The notes beneath the pieces were generated by a model. That model saw nothing but the letters and a program-made list of their open reading frames with translations, was not told the DNA's origin and searched no databases. From assembly GCF_003417465.1 (NCBI RefSeq), contig NZ_QVMV01000043.1, forward strand, positions 1 to 64,000: a DNA stretch of 64,000 bases, read 5' to 3'. The DNA is from Wenzhouxiangella sp. 15190. Its GTDB lineage: Bacteria > Pseudomonadota > Gammaproteobacteria > Xanthomonadales > Wenzhouxiangellaceae. Shown here piece after piece: positions 34,377 to 43,907 of the stretch (positions are counted from its first letter, which is position 1; every line of letters starts with the position of its first letter). Both the position numbers and the translations under genes were made by a program.

Positions 34377-35681
34377 ATGCAGGAACTGATTGATAATCTG
34401 GACGGTCTGGCGGGTATTCCGGGCTGGGTGATCAAGGCCTTCGCCATCATCCTGGCAGCACTGCTGCTGGAGCTGGTCTATCGCATTTTCGTCAATCACC
34501 TTGAGCGGCTGTCGGGAAAGAGCGAGCACATGTGGGACGACGCGGTCGTCTATGCCGGCAAGCGGCCGGTTTCGCTGTTGATCTGGTGGCAAGGCCTGAT
34601 CATGGCCGCGCGGGTGATTACGCCGAACACCAACATGATCGCGTTCGATCCGGTCCTGCTCAGCATCGCCCAGCAGCTCGGGCTGGTGGTGGCGGCCACC
34701 TGGTTCTTCTCCAGCCTGACGAGCGGTTTCGAGAAAGCCTTCGTCGAAGAGCGGCGCAAGCGCGACGAGCACGTCGATATCACCACGGTGACGGTGCTCG
34801 GCCGCATCGTGCGCATTGCCGTCGTGTTGACCGGCGTCATGACGGGGATGAGCATTCTCGACATACCGATTTCCGGTTTACTGGCCGCCGGCGGCGTAGG
34901 CGGTATTGCCGTGGGCCTGGCCGCCCGCGACCTGCTGGCGAATTTCTTCGGCGGCTTTACGGTGTTCATGGACCGGCCGTTTTCGGTCGGCGACTGGGTG
35001 CGTTCGCCCGACCGAGAGATCGAGGGTACGGTCGAACATATCGACTGGCGCGTCACCCGGATCCGCAAGTTCGACAAGCGGCCGATGTATGTACCCAATG
35101 CCACCTTCACCACCGTCACGCTGGAAAACCCCTCCCGCATGACGCATCGGCGTATCGCCGAGCATATCGGCGTGCGCTATGACGATTTCGGTGTCGTGCG
35201 CAAGGTGGTCGAGGACATCCGCGAGTACATCATGAACCACGAGGCGCTCGACACCACGCAGACGACGATGGTGCACTTCGATCGCTTTGGCGCGAGTTCG
35301 CTCGACATCATGCTCTACTGCTTCACCAAGACGGTGGTCTGGACGGAGTACCACCAGATTCGCGAGGATGTATTGCTGAGCATCGGCGAGATCATCGAAT
35401 CGCACGGTGCCGAGATCGCCTTCCCCACGCGCACGCTCAAGGTCGACATGGCCGAGCAGCTGGCCGACGAGGTGCGGGAAGCCATTCCGGGCGACTCCCC
35501 GGCGCCTCGGGACGCCGATCCGGACGAATCGCGCTCGAAGGGTGATGCTGGCACGTCCTCATCACGCTCGCGCCGGGCGAAGAAAACCAGCAAACGGGTC
35601 AAGACCGACAGCGGCAAGGACAAGCGTGAGCCCCGCGGTGGTGACGTCGGCGGGGACAGCGGAGACGGTGGCGATGCCTGA
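34377..35681 (+). CDS. Small-conductance mechanosensitive channel (MscS family)
   Basis: This 434-residue membrane protein has four to five hydrophobic segments in the first 180 residues. The pore helix and beta domain follow: GLLAAGGVGGIAVGLAARD (about 162-180), LANFFGGFTVFMDRPFSVGDWV, and YVPNATFTTVTLENPSR. The alanine/glycine-packed TM3 pattern matches MscS. The last 75 residues (EAIPGDSPAPRDADPDESRS onward) are a charged, disordered tail. It overlaps the hpt start by eight bases, so the genes are cotranscribed. Confidence 0.92.
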   Translation: MQELIDNLDGLAGIPGWVIKAFAIILAALLLELVYRIFVNHLERLSGKSEHMWDDAVVYAGKRPVSLLIWWQGLIMAARVITPNTNMIAFDPVLLSIAQQLGLVVAATWFFSSLTSGFEKAFVEERRKRDEHVDITTVTVLGRIVRIAVVLTGVMTGMSILDIPISGLLAAGGVGGIAVGLAARDLLANFFGGFTVFMDRPFSVGDWVRSPDREIEGTVEHIDWRVTRIRKFDKRPMYVPNATFTTVTLENPSRMTHRRIAEHIGVRYDDFGVVRKVVEDIREYIMNHEALDTTQTTMVHFDRFGASSLDIMLYCFTKTVVWTEYHQIREDVLLSIGEIIESHGAEIAFPTRTLKVDMAEQLADEVREAIPGDSPAPRDADPDESRSKGDAGTSSSRSRRAKKTSKRVKTDSGKDKREPRGGDVGGDSGDGGDA

Positions 35682-36228
35682 TTCGGTTCACGAAAATCCA
35701 CGCTGGCCGGACGGTGCCGAATGCCTGTTCAGTGAACAGGATGTGTCGCGTGCCCTTGACGCCCAGGCCGAGCGTATCGGTCGTCTGGCCGCTGCGGACG
35801 AGGTGCTTTCGGTCATCGCCCTGATGAAGGGCGGGATGTATCCGGCCGTCGAGCTCAGCCGTCGCCTCGGCAGCGCCCTGCGCATCGACTATGTTCATGC
35901 GACCCGCTATCGCGAAGCCACCAGCGGCGGCGAAATCCACTGGCAGCACTGGCCCGGAGAGCTCTCACCGGGCGACCACGTCGTTGTCGTGGACGATATT
36001 TTCGACGAAGGCTACACCATGCAAGCGGTGGTCGAACGACTCGAGGAACAGGGCGTGCAACGAGTCACCACGGCCGTGCTGGCGCGCAAGCAGCACGACC
36101 GCGGCCTTGACCGCGACTGGGTGGACGATCATGCCCTGGAAGTGCCGGATCGCTACGTCTTCGGTTGCGGCATGGACTACCAGGGTCTGTGGCGTCAACT
36201 CGAAGGCATCTGGGCGTTGCCGTCATGA
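35674..36228 (+). CDS. hpt: Hypoxanthine-guanine phosphoribosyltransferase
   Basis: This 184-residue purine-salvage enzyme adds PRPP ribose phosphate to hypoxanthine or guanine. The PRPP motif VVVVDDIFDEGYTM lies at about 102-115, and the flexible-loop region VHATRYREATSGGE is near 71-84. KGGMYPAVELSRRL is the usual second-strand stretch. The start MPDSVHENPRW at 35674 overlaps the mscS stop by eight bases. With mtnP downstream it recovers purine bases released by that enzyme. Confidence 0.9.
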   Translation: MPDSVHENPRWPDGAECLFSEQDVSRALDAQAERIGRLAAADEVLSVIALMKGGMYPAVELSRRLGSALRIDYVHATRYREATSGGEIHWQHWPGELSPGDHVVVVDDIFDEGYTMQAVVERLEEQGVQRVTTAVLARKQHDRGLDRDWVDDHALEVPDRYVFGCGMDYQGLWRQLEGIWALPS

Positions 36229-36980
36229 GTCGGGTTGCACTAGGCATTATCGGCGGGACCGGCGCGCTGGATCTGTTCGATGTGCGCGAGGAAAGGCGGG
36301 TGGAAACACCCTATGGCCGTCCTTCCTCGGCGCTGGCTCGTGTGCGCGTCGGCGAACTGGATGGCTGGTTCCTGGCGCGCCACGGCCGACCGCACCGTAT
36401 TCCGCCGCATCGCATCAACTACCGGGCCAACATCGACGCGCTGCATCGTCTGGGGGTCGAGCGGATCGTGGCGATCAACGCCGTGGGCAGCATGGATCCG
36501 GTATGCGGGGCGGGCGAACTGGTCGTACCCGATCAGTTGATCGACTACAGCTGGGGACGTTCCCACAGTTTCAGCGACGATGACATCAGCCCGTTGCGCC
36601 ACATCGAGTTTGCCGAGCCCTTCGCCGGTCCCACGCGGTCGGCCCTGCTGGCTGCCGCCAGGCGCTCCGAGGTGGCCTGTAGCGACGGCGGTTGTCTCGC
36701 CGTCACCCAGGGGCCGCGTCTCGAGACGGCGGCCGAGGTCAAGCGCATAAGTCGCGACGGGGCGACACTGGTGGGCATGACCGCCATGCCGGAGGCGGCC
36801 CTGGCGCGCGAGGCCGGCATGGACTACGCCAGCCTTTGCATCGTCGCCAACGCCGCGGCCGGCCTGGACGACGAGCCGATCAGTGAGGAGGCTATCCACC
36901 AGGTCCTGGCGTCGGCGATGGGCCATGTGCGCAAGCTATTCGATGCCCTCGATTTAGAGTCCCCGTTGGGGGATCCGTAA
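36225..36980 (+). CDS. mtnP: S-methyl-5'-thioinosine/thioadenosine phosphorylase
   Basis: This 251-residue purine-nucleoside phosphorylase cleaves methylthio-nucleosides left by polyamine synthesis. It has IIGGTGALDLF, the phosphate loop RHGRPHRIPPHRINYRANI, INAVGSMDP, TQGPRLETAAEVKRI and VGMTAMPEAALARE. Adjacency to hpt suggests the pseudomonad-type route in which methylthioinosine yields hypoxanthine; MTIP and MTAP specificity cannot be separated reliably by eye. It starts in the hpt stop. The last residues (LESPLGDP) run into the repeat that follows. Confidence 0.9.
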   Translation: MSRVALGIIGGTGALDLFDVREERRVETPYGRPSSALARVRVGELDGWFLARHGRPHRIPPHRINYRANIDALHRLGVERIVAINAVGSMDPVCGAGELVVPDQLIDYSWGRSHSFSDDDISPLRHIEFAEPFAGPTRSALLAAARRSEVACSDGGCLAVTQGPRLETAAEVKRISRDGATLVGMTAMPEAALAREAGMDYASLCIVANAAAGLDDEPISEEAIHQVLASAMGHVRKLFDALDLESPLGDP

Positions 36981-37253
36981 TCCAAAAGTTCCAAATCACA
37001 AGCACCAAATATCAAACAAATTCGAATAACCGAATTTTCAATGAATGAAACGGGCATGGTGCCGAACTGAGAGCCCTTGGCGCATGAGCAGGCAGCTAAT
37101 CGAAGTGTCGGTAAAGGCGGAGTCGGGTCGAATCGTGGCTAGTCGCATGATCCGACCGCCGTCGCGGTTTGGGTCATTGGGATTTCGTTCATTGCAAATT
37201 GTTTGAAAATTAGTGCTTGTGATTTGGTGCTTTAGCCGGTGGTCGTTGACAGA
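36955..37253. repeat. AATTTCGG-type inverted repeat, long copy with GTCGTTGACAG end
   Basis: Arms around 36978-37050 (CAAATCACAAGCACCAAATA, CAAACAAATTCGAATAACCG) and 37165-37235 are inverted, with a GC-richer centre. The right end TTTAGCCGGTGGTCGTTGACAG matches those at 15187 and 47171. Bases 37254-37369 show nothing further. Confidence 0.8.
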
Positions 37254-37369
37254 ACCTTCGCGGAACACTCACCAAACTGTGACCTCCTTCTCCCTGATTA
37301 TTATTGGGTTTTTTCCGTCAGCGACTTATCCTGTAAGCCATCGTTGAACCACTCCGCGAGGCTGATGGC

Positions 37370-38293
37370 ATGCCCAAGAACCCGACCCTTTCCGTGCTGG
37401 AAACCGGCCAGAAAGAGCGAACCGTCATGCGGTCGCTGCTCAATCTTGCCGGGGTGCCTAACGGCGCGGGGGCGTGGCAGGTCATCGACGGACCGGGCGG
37501 CGACGTCACGATCATCGATGTCGATTCCGACGAAGGCGAATCCCGCTGGCTGGCACTTCGTGACTCCGGCCAAAATCCCATTGCGCTGACGAGCCGTCGC
37601 GGCTTCCCGGCCGACTACTTGCTCCGAAAACCGCTCAGCGCACGCAAGTTTCTCGACTTGCTCGAGCATGTCAGTTCCGGGGACATTCCGCCGCCGGTGT
37701 CGGAGCCCATCGAGGAACCGGATCGCGGCGGCGCGCCCGAGTGGCTGCGCCTGGAGCAATCCGACGATCCCGAGCAGGCCACCCTGGCCGAGCACCTGCG
37801 CGCCCAGACCTGGAACAGTGCCGTCGTACTGGAAGTGAGCGGCTGGCCGCGCCTGGTCATCGACCCCGGTTCGGGCAGCTGGTACTACGACGGCGCCATT
37901 GTCGACATGGAACCGCGGATGTTCGCGCAGCCCATGCCGGCTTCGGCCGGCAAGCCGGTCTCGAGCGGCGACCTGGTCGACGAGGTGGGAGGTGCCGTGC
38001 GCCGCCCCCTGAGCGAACTGAAATGGTTCGCCGGGCTGGCGCAGTCGCGTGGAAGACTACACCCGGATCTGCTCGGCAATGTCGAGTTCATGCTGACCCA
38101 GGCGCCGAGCGAGGCGATGAACAACGAGCACTATGCCCAGCTCGCCCGCATTCTCATCCGCGCCCCGGTGGACGTCGATGAACTGCACAGGCTATCCGGA
38201 GAGGCACCGGAGGATATCGCGGCGTTTCTGAATGCGTGCTACACGACTGGACGGCTGTTGGTGAATCGGGAAGCGAAGGTTTCAGGGTTCTGA
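37370..38293 (+). CDS. Unknown protein with a degenerate receiver-like N-terminus
   Basis: I do not recognise this 307-residue protein. Residues 15-105 look like a receiver fold without its phosphorylation site: VTIIDVDSDEG where the Asp strand should be, then PIALTSRRGFPADYLLRKPLSARKFLDLLEH, where the KP pair matches the usual lysine-proline. Residues 125-205 include WNSAVVLEVSGWPRLVIDPGS, and the C-terminal third (LIRAPVDVDELHRLSG...AAFLNACYTTGRLLVN) resembles a winged-helix-like helical bundle. No membrane segment or signal. It is monocistronic between two repeats. Possibly a regulatory partner in twitching or c-di-GMP signalling; this is a guess. Confidence 0.6.
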   Translation: MPKNPTLSVLETGQKERTVMRSLLNLAGVPNGAGAWQVIDGPGGDVTIIDVDSDEGESRWLALRDSGQNPIALTSRRGFPADYLLRKPLSARKFLDLLEHVSSGDIPPPVSEPIEEPDRGGAPEWLRLEQSDDPEQATLAEHLRAQTWNSAVVLEVSGWPRLVIDPGSGSWYYDGAIVDMEPRMFAQPMPASAGKPVSSGDLVDEVGGAVRRPLSELKWFAGLAQSRGRLHPDLLGNVEFMLTQAPSEAMNNEHYAQLARILIRAPVDVDELHRLSGEAPEDIAAFLNACYTTGRLLVNREAKVSGF

Positions 38294-38295
38294 CC

Positions 38296-38490
38296 GGATC
38301 AAATTCGAAATTCGAAGCACCAAATCCGAAACAAATCCCAATGACCGAATTTTCAATGACCGAAACGAAACCCTTCTGACCTGAAGCGCCCGTAGTTTGG
38401 TCGTAGGCTGTAATCCGTTTCGAACTTTGGGTTTTCTGTCATTCGAATTTGTTTCGGATTTGGTGCTTCGGATTTGAAATTTGCGAGCTT
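38296..38490. repeat. AATTTCGG-type inverted repeat between convergent genes
   Basis: Left arm ATTCGAAATTCGAAGCACCA through AATGACCGAAACG, right arm CATTCGAATTTGTTTCGGAT through GGATTTGAAATTTG; centre 38365-38410. It separates the 307-residue protein gene from the dnaE stop and could act as a two-way terminator. Confidence 0.8.
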
Positions 38491-38499
38491 CAGCGAGCC

Positions 38500-41400
38500 C
38501 TAGTACTTCAGCTTAACTGCACCGATTCCTGAAACGCCTCTTAGCGCAGCCAACAACTCAGTCGACGGTGTAACGTGCCACTGGGTGCCGAGGTGGAGGA
38601 CGGCCTGGGCCGAGTGGTTGCGGTACTGGACGACCACGGGGGTACGGCCGGGGCGATAGGGTTGCAGGGCGGCGGCCAGGTCGTGTTCGAGTGATTTCTG
38701 GGGCTGGTTGATCTCGATTTCCACGCGACGGGCGAATTGTGAGCGCGCCTCATCGACGCTCATCACCTCTTCGGCCACCATGCGGTAGCCGCCGCGGAAA
38801 GTGTCGATCTCCACCCGGCCCCGGACCACCACGATTTCATCGGCGATCAATCGATCCGAGATTTGCTGGAACAGCCGGTCGAAGATTGCGACTTCCAGGC
38901 GCGCGGTACCGTCGTCCAGGGCGATGAAGGCACCCTTTCCCGGTCGTCGCCGGATGGCGGAAATCAGGCCCGCCAGGGTCATGGGCTTGCCCTTGCCGCG
39001 TCGGCCGCCTTCGCCGCCGCCGTGGCCCAGCAAGCCCTCGATACCCTCGAGGGTGGTGGTCGTCGTGTCGGCCAGTTCGTCGCGCAACTCGTCCATCGGG
39101 TGGCCGGAAAGATACAAACCCAGGGTTTCCTTTTCCGCGCGCAGGCGCTGGCGCAGCGTCCAGTCATGCACGTCGGGCAGGGGGCGTTCCTCGCTTGCCG
39201 TCTCTGCCTGCGGCGAGGCGCCGCCGAACAGGCTCGACTGGCCGGCCTCCCGGTCGGCCTGGAAGCGTTCGGCCTCGGACAGGATGTCGGGCAGGGCCTG
39301 CATCAGGGCGGCGCGGTTTTCGTGCAGGCAGTCGGCCGCGCCCGAGCGGATCAGGGTCTCGAGCGTGCGGCGATTGAGCCGGGACAGATCGGCTTCCCGG
39401 CAAAGATGGGCCAGCGACGTGAACCCGCCGCAGTCCGCGCGGACGTCGACCAGGTTTTCGACCGCACTGCGGCCCACGCCCTTGAGTGCGCCCAGGCCGT
39501 AACGGATGGCGCCGTTTTCCACCTCGAAGCGGTAGGCGGAGCGATTGATGTCCGGCGGCAGGATCTCCAGGCCCATCAGCCGGCAGTCCTCGATCAGGTT
39601 GGCGATCTTGTCGGTCTTGTCCAGATCGGCTGACAGGACGGCCGCCATGAACTCGGCCGGGTAGTGCGCCTTCAGCCAGGCGGTCTGATAGGCCACCAGG
39701 GCATAGGCGACCGAGTGCGACTTGTTGAAACCGTAGCGGGCGAAGGTTTCCATCAGGTTGAAGATCGACTCGGCTTCGCTGGCCTCGATGCCGTTGTCGG
39801 ATGCGCCGGTCACGAAGATCTCGCGCTGGCGTTCCATTTCCTCGACCTTCTTTTTGCCCATGGCGCGGCGCAGCAGGTCGGCGCCGCCGAGACTGTAACC
39901 GGCCAGTTCCTGGGCGATCTGCATGACCTGTTCCTGGTAGAGGATCACGCCGTAGGTCGGTTCGAGGATCGGTCCGGCCTTCGGGTGCGGGTAGCGCACC
40001 GGTGCCTTGCCGTGCTTGCGGTCGATGTACTCCTCGACCATGCCCGCGTCCAGCGGTCCCGGGCGGTAGAGGGCGACGGCGGCGACGATGTCGTTGAAGC
40101 TGTCGGGCTTGAGCTTGCGCAGCATTTCCTTCATGCCCGGCGACTCGAGCTGGAAGACGGCGGTGGTGTGAGCCGCGCGCAACAGTTCGAAGGCCTTGTC
40201 GTCGTCGAGCGGCACGTCGTCGAGATCGATCGGCGCCTCGCCGGTCTTCTCGCGCGAGGCGTTGACCGCCTTGAGCGCCCAGTCGATGATGGTGAGGTTC
40301 CTCAAGCCCAGGAAGTCGAACTTGACCAGGCCGACTTCCTCGACGTCGTTCTTGTCGAACTGGGTCAGCACCGAATGCCCGTCCGGTTCGGTATAGAGCG
40401 GGGTGTAGTCGGTCAGCGGCCCCGGCGCGATGACCAGGCCGCCGGCGTGCTTGCCGGCATTGCGCGCGAGCCCTTCGAGCGAGCGCGCCAGGTCGAGAAC
40501 AGTGCGGGTGTCGTCTTCCTTTTCGTAGCGGGCCTTGAGTTCGGGCTCCTCGGCCAGGGCCTTGTCCAGCGTCATGTCGAGCTGGTTGGGGATGAGCTTG
40601 GCGATCGAGTCGACGAAGCCGTAGTTGTAGCCGAGTACGCGACCGCAGTCGCGCACCACGGCCTTGGCCGCCATGGTGCCGTAGGTGATGATCTGCGAGA
40701 CCTGCTCACGGCCGTAGCGCTGGGCCACGTATTCGATCACCCGGTCGCGACCCTCGACGCAGAAGTCGATGTCGAAGTCAGGCATGGAAACGCGTTCTGG
40801 ATTCAGAAAGCGCTCGAACAATAGCTCGTAACGCATTGGATCCACGTCAGTTATTCCCAGGCACCAGGCCACGACCGAGCCGGCGCCGGAACCCCGGCCG
40901 GGGCCGACGGGCACGCCGTTGTTGCGCGCCCAGGCAATGAAGTCGGCCACGATCAGGAAGTAGCCAGAAAAGCCCATCGAGACGATGACTTCCAGTTCGC
41001 GTTCCAGGCGCTGGTCGTAGTCCTCCCGCGACACGTCCCCGGCCAGGCCGTGGCGGTTGAGGCGTTTGTCCAGGCCCTCGGCAGCCTTTCGGCGGACGAA
41101 ATCGTCTTCCGTTTCACCGTCGGGGACCGGGAAGGCCGGCAGGAAATATTCGCCGAGCCGCAGTTCGAGGTTGCAGCGTCGTGCCAGGTGCAGGGTGTTC
41201 TCGAGCGCCACGGGCAGGTCGGCGAACTGCTCGGCCATTTCCTCGCCGCTTTTTAGGTATTGCTCGTCGACGTACTCGCGCGGTCTTCGTTTGTCGTCTA
41301 GTAAGCGACCCTGGTTGATACACACGCGGGCTTCGTGGGCGAAGAACTCGTCGCGGGTGAGAAAGCGGACGTCGTTGCTGGCCACGACGGGCAGCCCACG

Positions 41401-41997
41401 CTGCACGGCCAGGTCGAGCAACCCGGATTCGATCACGCGTTCGTTGTCGCGGCCCATGCGCTCGAGCGTGAGATAGAGGCGGTCGGGAAAGAGGGTTTCC
41501 CACTCTTCCAGCCGGTTGCGGGCGAGGTTGGTGCGCCCGTTCGACAATGCCTCGCCGACGTTGGACTGGCGACCGACCAGGGCGATCAAGCCGTCGGTGT
41601 GGCCGCGCAGCCAGGCCGGGTGCACACGCGGGTGGCCGCGGAAGCGCCCCTCGAGAAAGCTGCGCGAGAGAATCCGGCACAGGTTGAGATAGCCCGTGCG
41701 GTCCTGGACGAGAAGGGTGACCACGCCGAACTGCTCGGCATCGCCGGCATCCTGGACTCGCACGTCGGCACCGATGATCGGCTTGATGCCCTTTGCGATC
41801 GCCGCCCGGTAGAACTTCACGAGTCCGAACAGGTTGTGCCAGTCGGTCACCGCCACCGCCGGCATCCCCAGCTCGGCCGCCCGCTCGACCAGCTCGCCGA
41901 TGCGCACCATGCCGTCCTCGAGCGAGTATTCGGTGTGCAGGCGGAGGTGGACGAAGGGGCTCGGCGGCGCGGAGGGCTTTGGGGCTTCGTCGGGCAT
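38500..41997 (-). CDS. dnaE: DNA polymerase III alpha subunit
   Basis: This 1165-residue replicative polymerase has an N-terminal PHP domain (LRLHTEYSLEDGMV) and the C-family catalytic aspartates in MPDFDIDFCVEGRDRVIEYV. GPGRGSGAGSVVAW and KFDFLGLRNLTIID are further family signatures. A clamp-binding motif QSSLF lies at residues 920-924, the same position as in E. coli. An OB fold (about 1000-1075) follows. Length matches the DnaE1 class. It is monocistronic here, with repeats on both sides. Some related operons place lpxB-rnhB upstream; these are absent. Confidence 0.97.
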   Translation of the reverse strand: MPDEAPKPSAPPSPFVHLRLHTEYSLEDGMVRIGELVERAAELGMPAVAVTDWHNLFGLVKFYRAAIAKGIKPIIGADVRVQDAGDAEQFGVVTLLVQDRTGYLNLCRILSRSFLEGRFRGHPRVHPAWLRGHTDGLIALVGRQSNVGEALSNGRTNLARNRLEEWETLFPDRLYLTLERMGRDNERVIESGLLDLAVQRGLPVVASNDVRFLTRDEFFAHEARVCINQGRLLDDKRRPREYVDEQYLKSGEEMAEQFADLPVALENTLHLARRCNLELRLGEYFLPAFPVPDGETEDDFVRRKAAEGLDKRLNRHGLAGDVSREDYDQRLERELEVIVSMGFSGYFLIVADFIAWARNNGVPVGPGRGSGAGSVVAWCLGITDVDPMRYELLFERFLNPERVSMPDFDIDFCVEGRDRVIEYVAQRYGREQVSQIITYGTMAAKAVVRDCGRVLGYNYGFVDSIAKLIPNQLDMTLDKALAEEPELKARYEKEDDTRTVLDLARSLEGLARNAGKHAGGLVIAPGPLTDYTPLYTEPDGHSVLTQFDKNDVEEVGLVKFDFLGLRNLTIIDWALKAVNASREKTGEAPIDLDDVPLDDDKAFELLRAAHTTAVFQLESPGMKEMLRKLKPDSFNDIVAAVALYRPGPLDAGMVEEYIDRKHGKAPVRYPHPKAGPILEPTYGVILYQEQVMQIAQELAGYSLGGADLLRRAMGKKKVEEMERQREIFVTGASDNGIEASEAESIFNLMETFARYGFNKSHSVAYALVAYQTAWLKAHYPAEFMAAVLSADLDKTDKIANLIEDCRLMGLEILPPDINRSAYRFEVENGAIRYGLGALKGVGRSAVENLVDVRADCGGFTSLAHLCREADLSRLNRRTLETLIRSGAADCLHENRAALMQALPDILSEAERFQADREAGQSSLFGGASPQAETASEERPLPDVHDWTLRQRLRAEKETLGLYLSGHPMDELRDELADTTTTTLEGIEGLLGHGGGEGGRRGKGKPMTLAGLISAIRRRPGKGAFIALDDGTARLEVAIFDRLFQQISDRLIADEIVVVRGRVEIDTFRGGYRMVAEEVMSVDEARSQFARRVEIEINQPQKSLEHDLAAALQPYRPGRTPVVVQYRNHSAQAVLHLGTQWHVTPSTELLAALRGVSGIGAVKLKY

Positions 41998-42030
41998 GGG
42001 GGGATTATAGACGGGACGGGCCTATTGGCC

Positions 42031-42262
42031 CAGTGTGAAGAATTGAGTGTTAAGTGTGAAGTGTTAAGTGTAAAGTGAATGGATTCAGATGGTTATGCGG
42101 CCTTTCTGATAATCGGTGCAATTTTCCGCATGGTATCGGCCCTGATCAATTATCGCTACACGTGGAGGCACCCCCAACCTCATCCGCTACAACGGTGGAT
42201 GCGAGCAGCCAGCCTGAACGAGCCGGCTCCTTCACACTTCACACTTCACACTTAACACTTCC
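42031..42262. repeat. GTGTGAA-heptamer arms around an unrelated core, copy 7
   Basis: Arms at 42031-42078 and 42231-42262 are inverted heptamers, but the 150-base interior (GGATTCAGATGGTTATGCGG to CGAGCCGGCTC) does not resemble the core of copies 3 and 4. The right arm encodes the C-terminal SVKCEV and stop of the antiporter gene. No gene lies between dnaE and that stop. Confidence 0.8.
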
Positions 42263-43905
42263 CTTCCCATCATCCGAACCCCCACAATTAGAGCCAGGGC
42301 GCCAATCGGCAAACAGATCCACCACGGCACGCCGAAACCCGCTGGAAGGGTACCGAGAACGATGGCGATGACGCCGGCGAACACGGCGTAGGGCATCTGG
42401 GTGCGAACGTGCTCGATGTGATCGCACTGGCTGGCCATCGACGACAGGATGGTGGTGTCGGAAATCGGGGAGCAGTGGTCGCCCCAGACCGCGCCGCCCA
42501 GGACGGCGGCCACCGAGCCGTAGAGTATCGGCATGTGCTCGACGCCGGTCATGCCGTTGTTGCTCATCAGCGCCCAGGTGAGCGGCAGCATCAGCGGCAG
42601 GAGAATGCCCATCGTGCCCCAGCTCGAGCCCGTCGAAAAGGCGGTTGCCGCCGCCAGCACGAAAACCACCGTGGGCAGCAGACCCGGGTGCAGTCGATCA
42701 CCGAGCAGCTCGGACAAGAAACCAGCCGTGCCCAGTGCCTCGGTAATGCCGGCCAGGGCCCAGGCCATGACCAGGATGACCACCGCCAGCAACATGCTGC
42801 GAAGGCCGGTGAACCAGGCGCCCATGAGCTCCGGGATGGACAGGCTGCGATGCATCATCGTCATGATGACGGCCGAGACCACGCCCAGCAGCGAACCCCA
42901 CAGCAGGGCCTTGTAGGCATCGGCGCTCTCGAGCAATGCCTGGAGGGTCTCGCCCTCTCCGCTGACGAACAGGCCGGCAATCACCGAGACGACCAGGATC
43001 GCGACCGGCACGACCGCATTCCGGGCCAGTCGGCGGGTGCCCTCGGCGGGCTGGACCTGCTTCATGTCGTCGTCGACCAGGGCGGTGCTCACCGACTCCG
43101 GCGCCACTTGTCCTTCTTCTCGGGCGCGGCGTTCGGCCGCGTGCATGGGGCCGAAATCGCGGCTCGAGAGCACCACGGCGAAGACCAGGACGAGGGCGAA
43201 AAGTGGATAGAAGCTGTAGGCGATCGAATTGAGGAAAACGAAGTAGGCGTTCGCATCCAGGCCGGCGATGCCTTCCATGGCATCGCGAATGAGGCCGACT
43301 TCGTAACCGACCCAGGTGGTCACCAGGGCCACGGAGGCGATCGGCGCAGCGGTGGAATCGACCAGGTAGGCGAGCTTTTCGCGCGAGACCTGCATGCGGT
43401 CGGTCACGGGCCGCATGGTGTTGCCCACCACCAGGGTATTGGCGTAATCGTCGAAGAAGATCGCCAGGCCCATGGCAACGGTCGCCAGGCTGGCCCGGCG
43501 GGCCGAGTCGGCAAAGCCGACGATCAGCTCCACCACGCCCTGGAGCCCGCCGTTCTTGGAAATGATGCCGACCATCCCGCCGATCATCATCGAGAACAGG
43601 ACCACCGACGCATTACCCGAATCGGCCAGGGCGGCGACCACGTGCACTTCGAAGGACTCGAGCAGGCCCGTAAACAGGCCGACGAGCGTGAAATCGTTGA
43701 GTGCCCAGGCGCCGACCCAGATGCCGACGAACACGGCGGGTACGACCTGGCGGATGATCAGCGCCAGGGCGATGGCCAGCAGCGGCGGCAGCACCGAAAC
43801 CCAGCCGTAATGACCGGCTTCTTCGGCGGCGAACAAAACGGGGCTGGCGAGCAGGGCCATGCACAGCGCGAGGCTGCGCAAAGCCGGGATAATTTTTGTA
43901 GTCAT
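42232..43905 (-). CDS. Na+/H+ antiporter, NhaC-like
   Basis: This 557-residue membrane protein begins with a signal-like segment (LALCMALLASPVLFAA) and has about 11-12 further hydrophobic segments. NhaC-family stretches are GIWVGAWALNDFTLVG, MMIGGMVGIISKNGGLQGVVE, LAIFFDDYANTLVVGNTMRPVTDR, and FSTGSSWGTMGILLPL. It probably exchanges sodium for protons, though some relatives exchange organic acids. The ATG at 43905 has no ribosome site because a structured element abuts it. The final SVKCEV is encoded by a GTGTGAA repeat. Confidence 0.88.
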   Translation of the reverse strand: MTTKIIPALRSLALCMALLASPVLFAAEEAGHYGWVSVLPPLLAIALALIIRQVVPAVFVGIWVGAWALNDFTLVGLFTGLLESFEVHVVAALADSGNASVVLFSMMIGGMVGIISKNGGLQGVVELIVGFADSARRASLATVAMGLAIFFDDYANTLVVGNTMRPVTDRMQVSREKLAYLVDSTAAPIASVALVTTWVGYEVGLIRDAMEGIAGLDANAYFVFLNSIAYSFYPLFALVLVFAVVLSSRDFGPMHAAERRAREEGQVAPESVSTALVDDDMKQVQPAEGTRRLARNAVVPVAILVVSVIAGLFVSGEGETLQALLESADAYKALLWGSLLGVVSAVIMTMMHRSLSIPELMGAWFTGLRSMLLAVVILVMAWALAGITEALGTAGFLSELLGDRLHPGLLPTVVFVLAAATAFSTGSSWGTMGILLPLMLPLTWALMSNNGMTGVEHMPILYGSVAAVLGGAVWGDHCSPISDTTILSSMASQCDHIEHVRTQMPYAVFAGVIAIVLGTLPAGFGVPWWICLPIGALALIVGVRMMGREVLSVKCEV

Positions 43906-43907
43906 TG

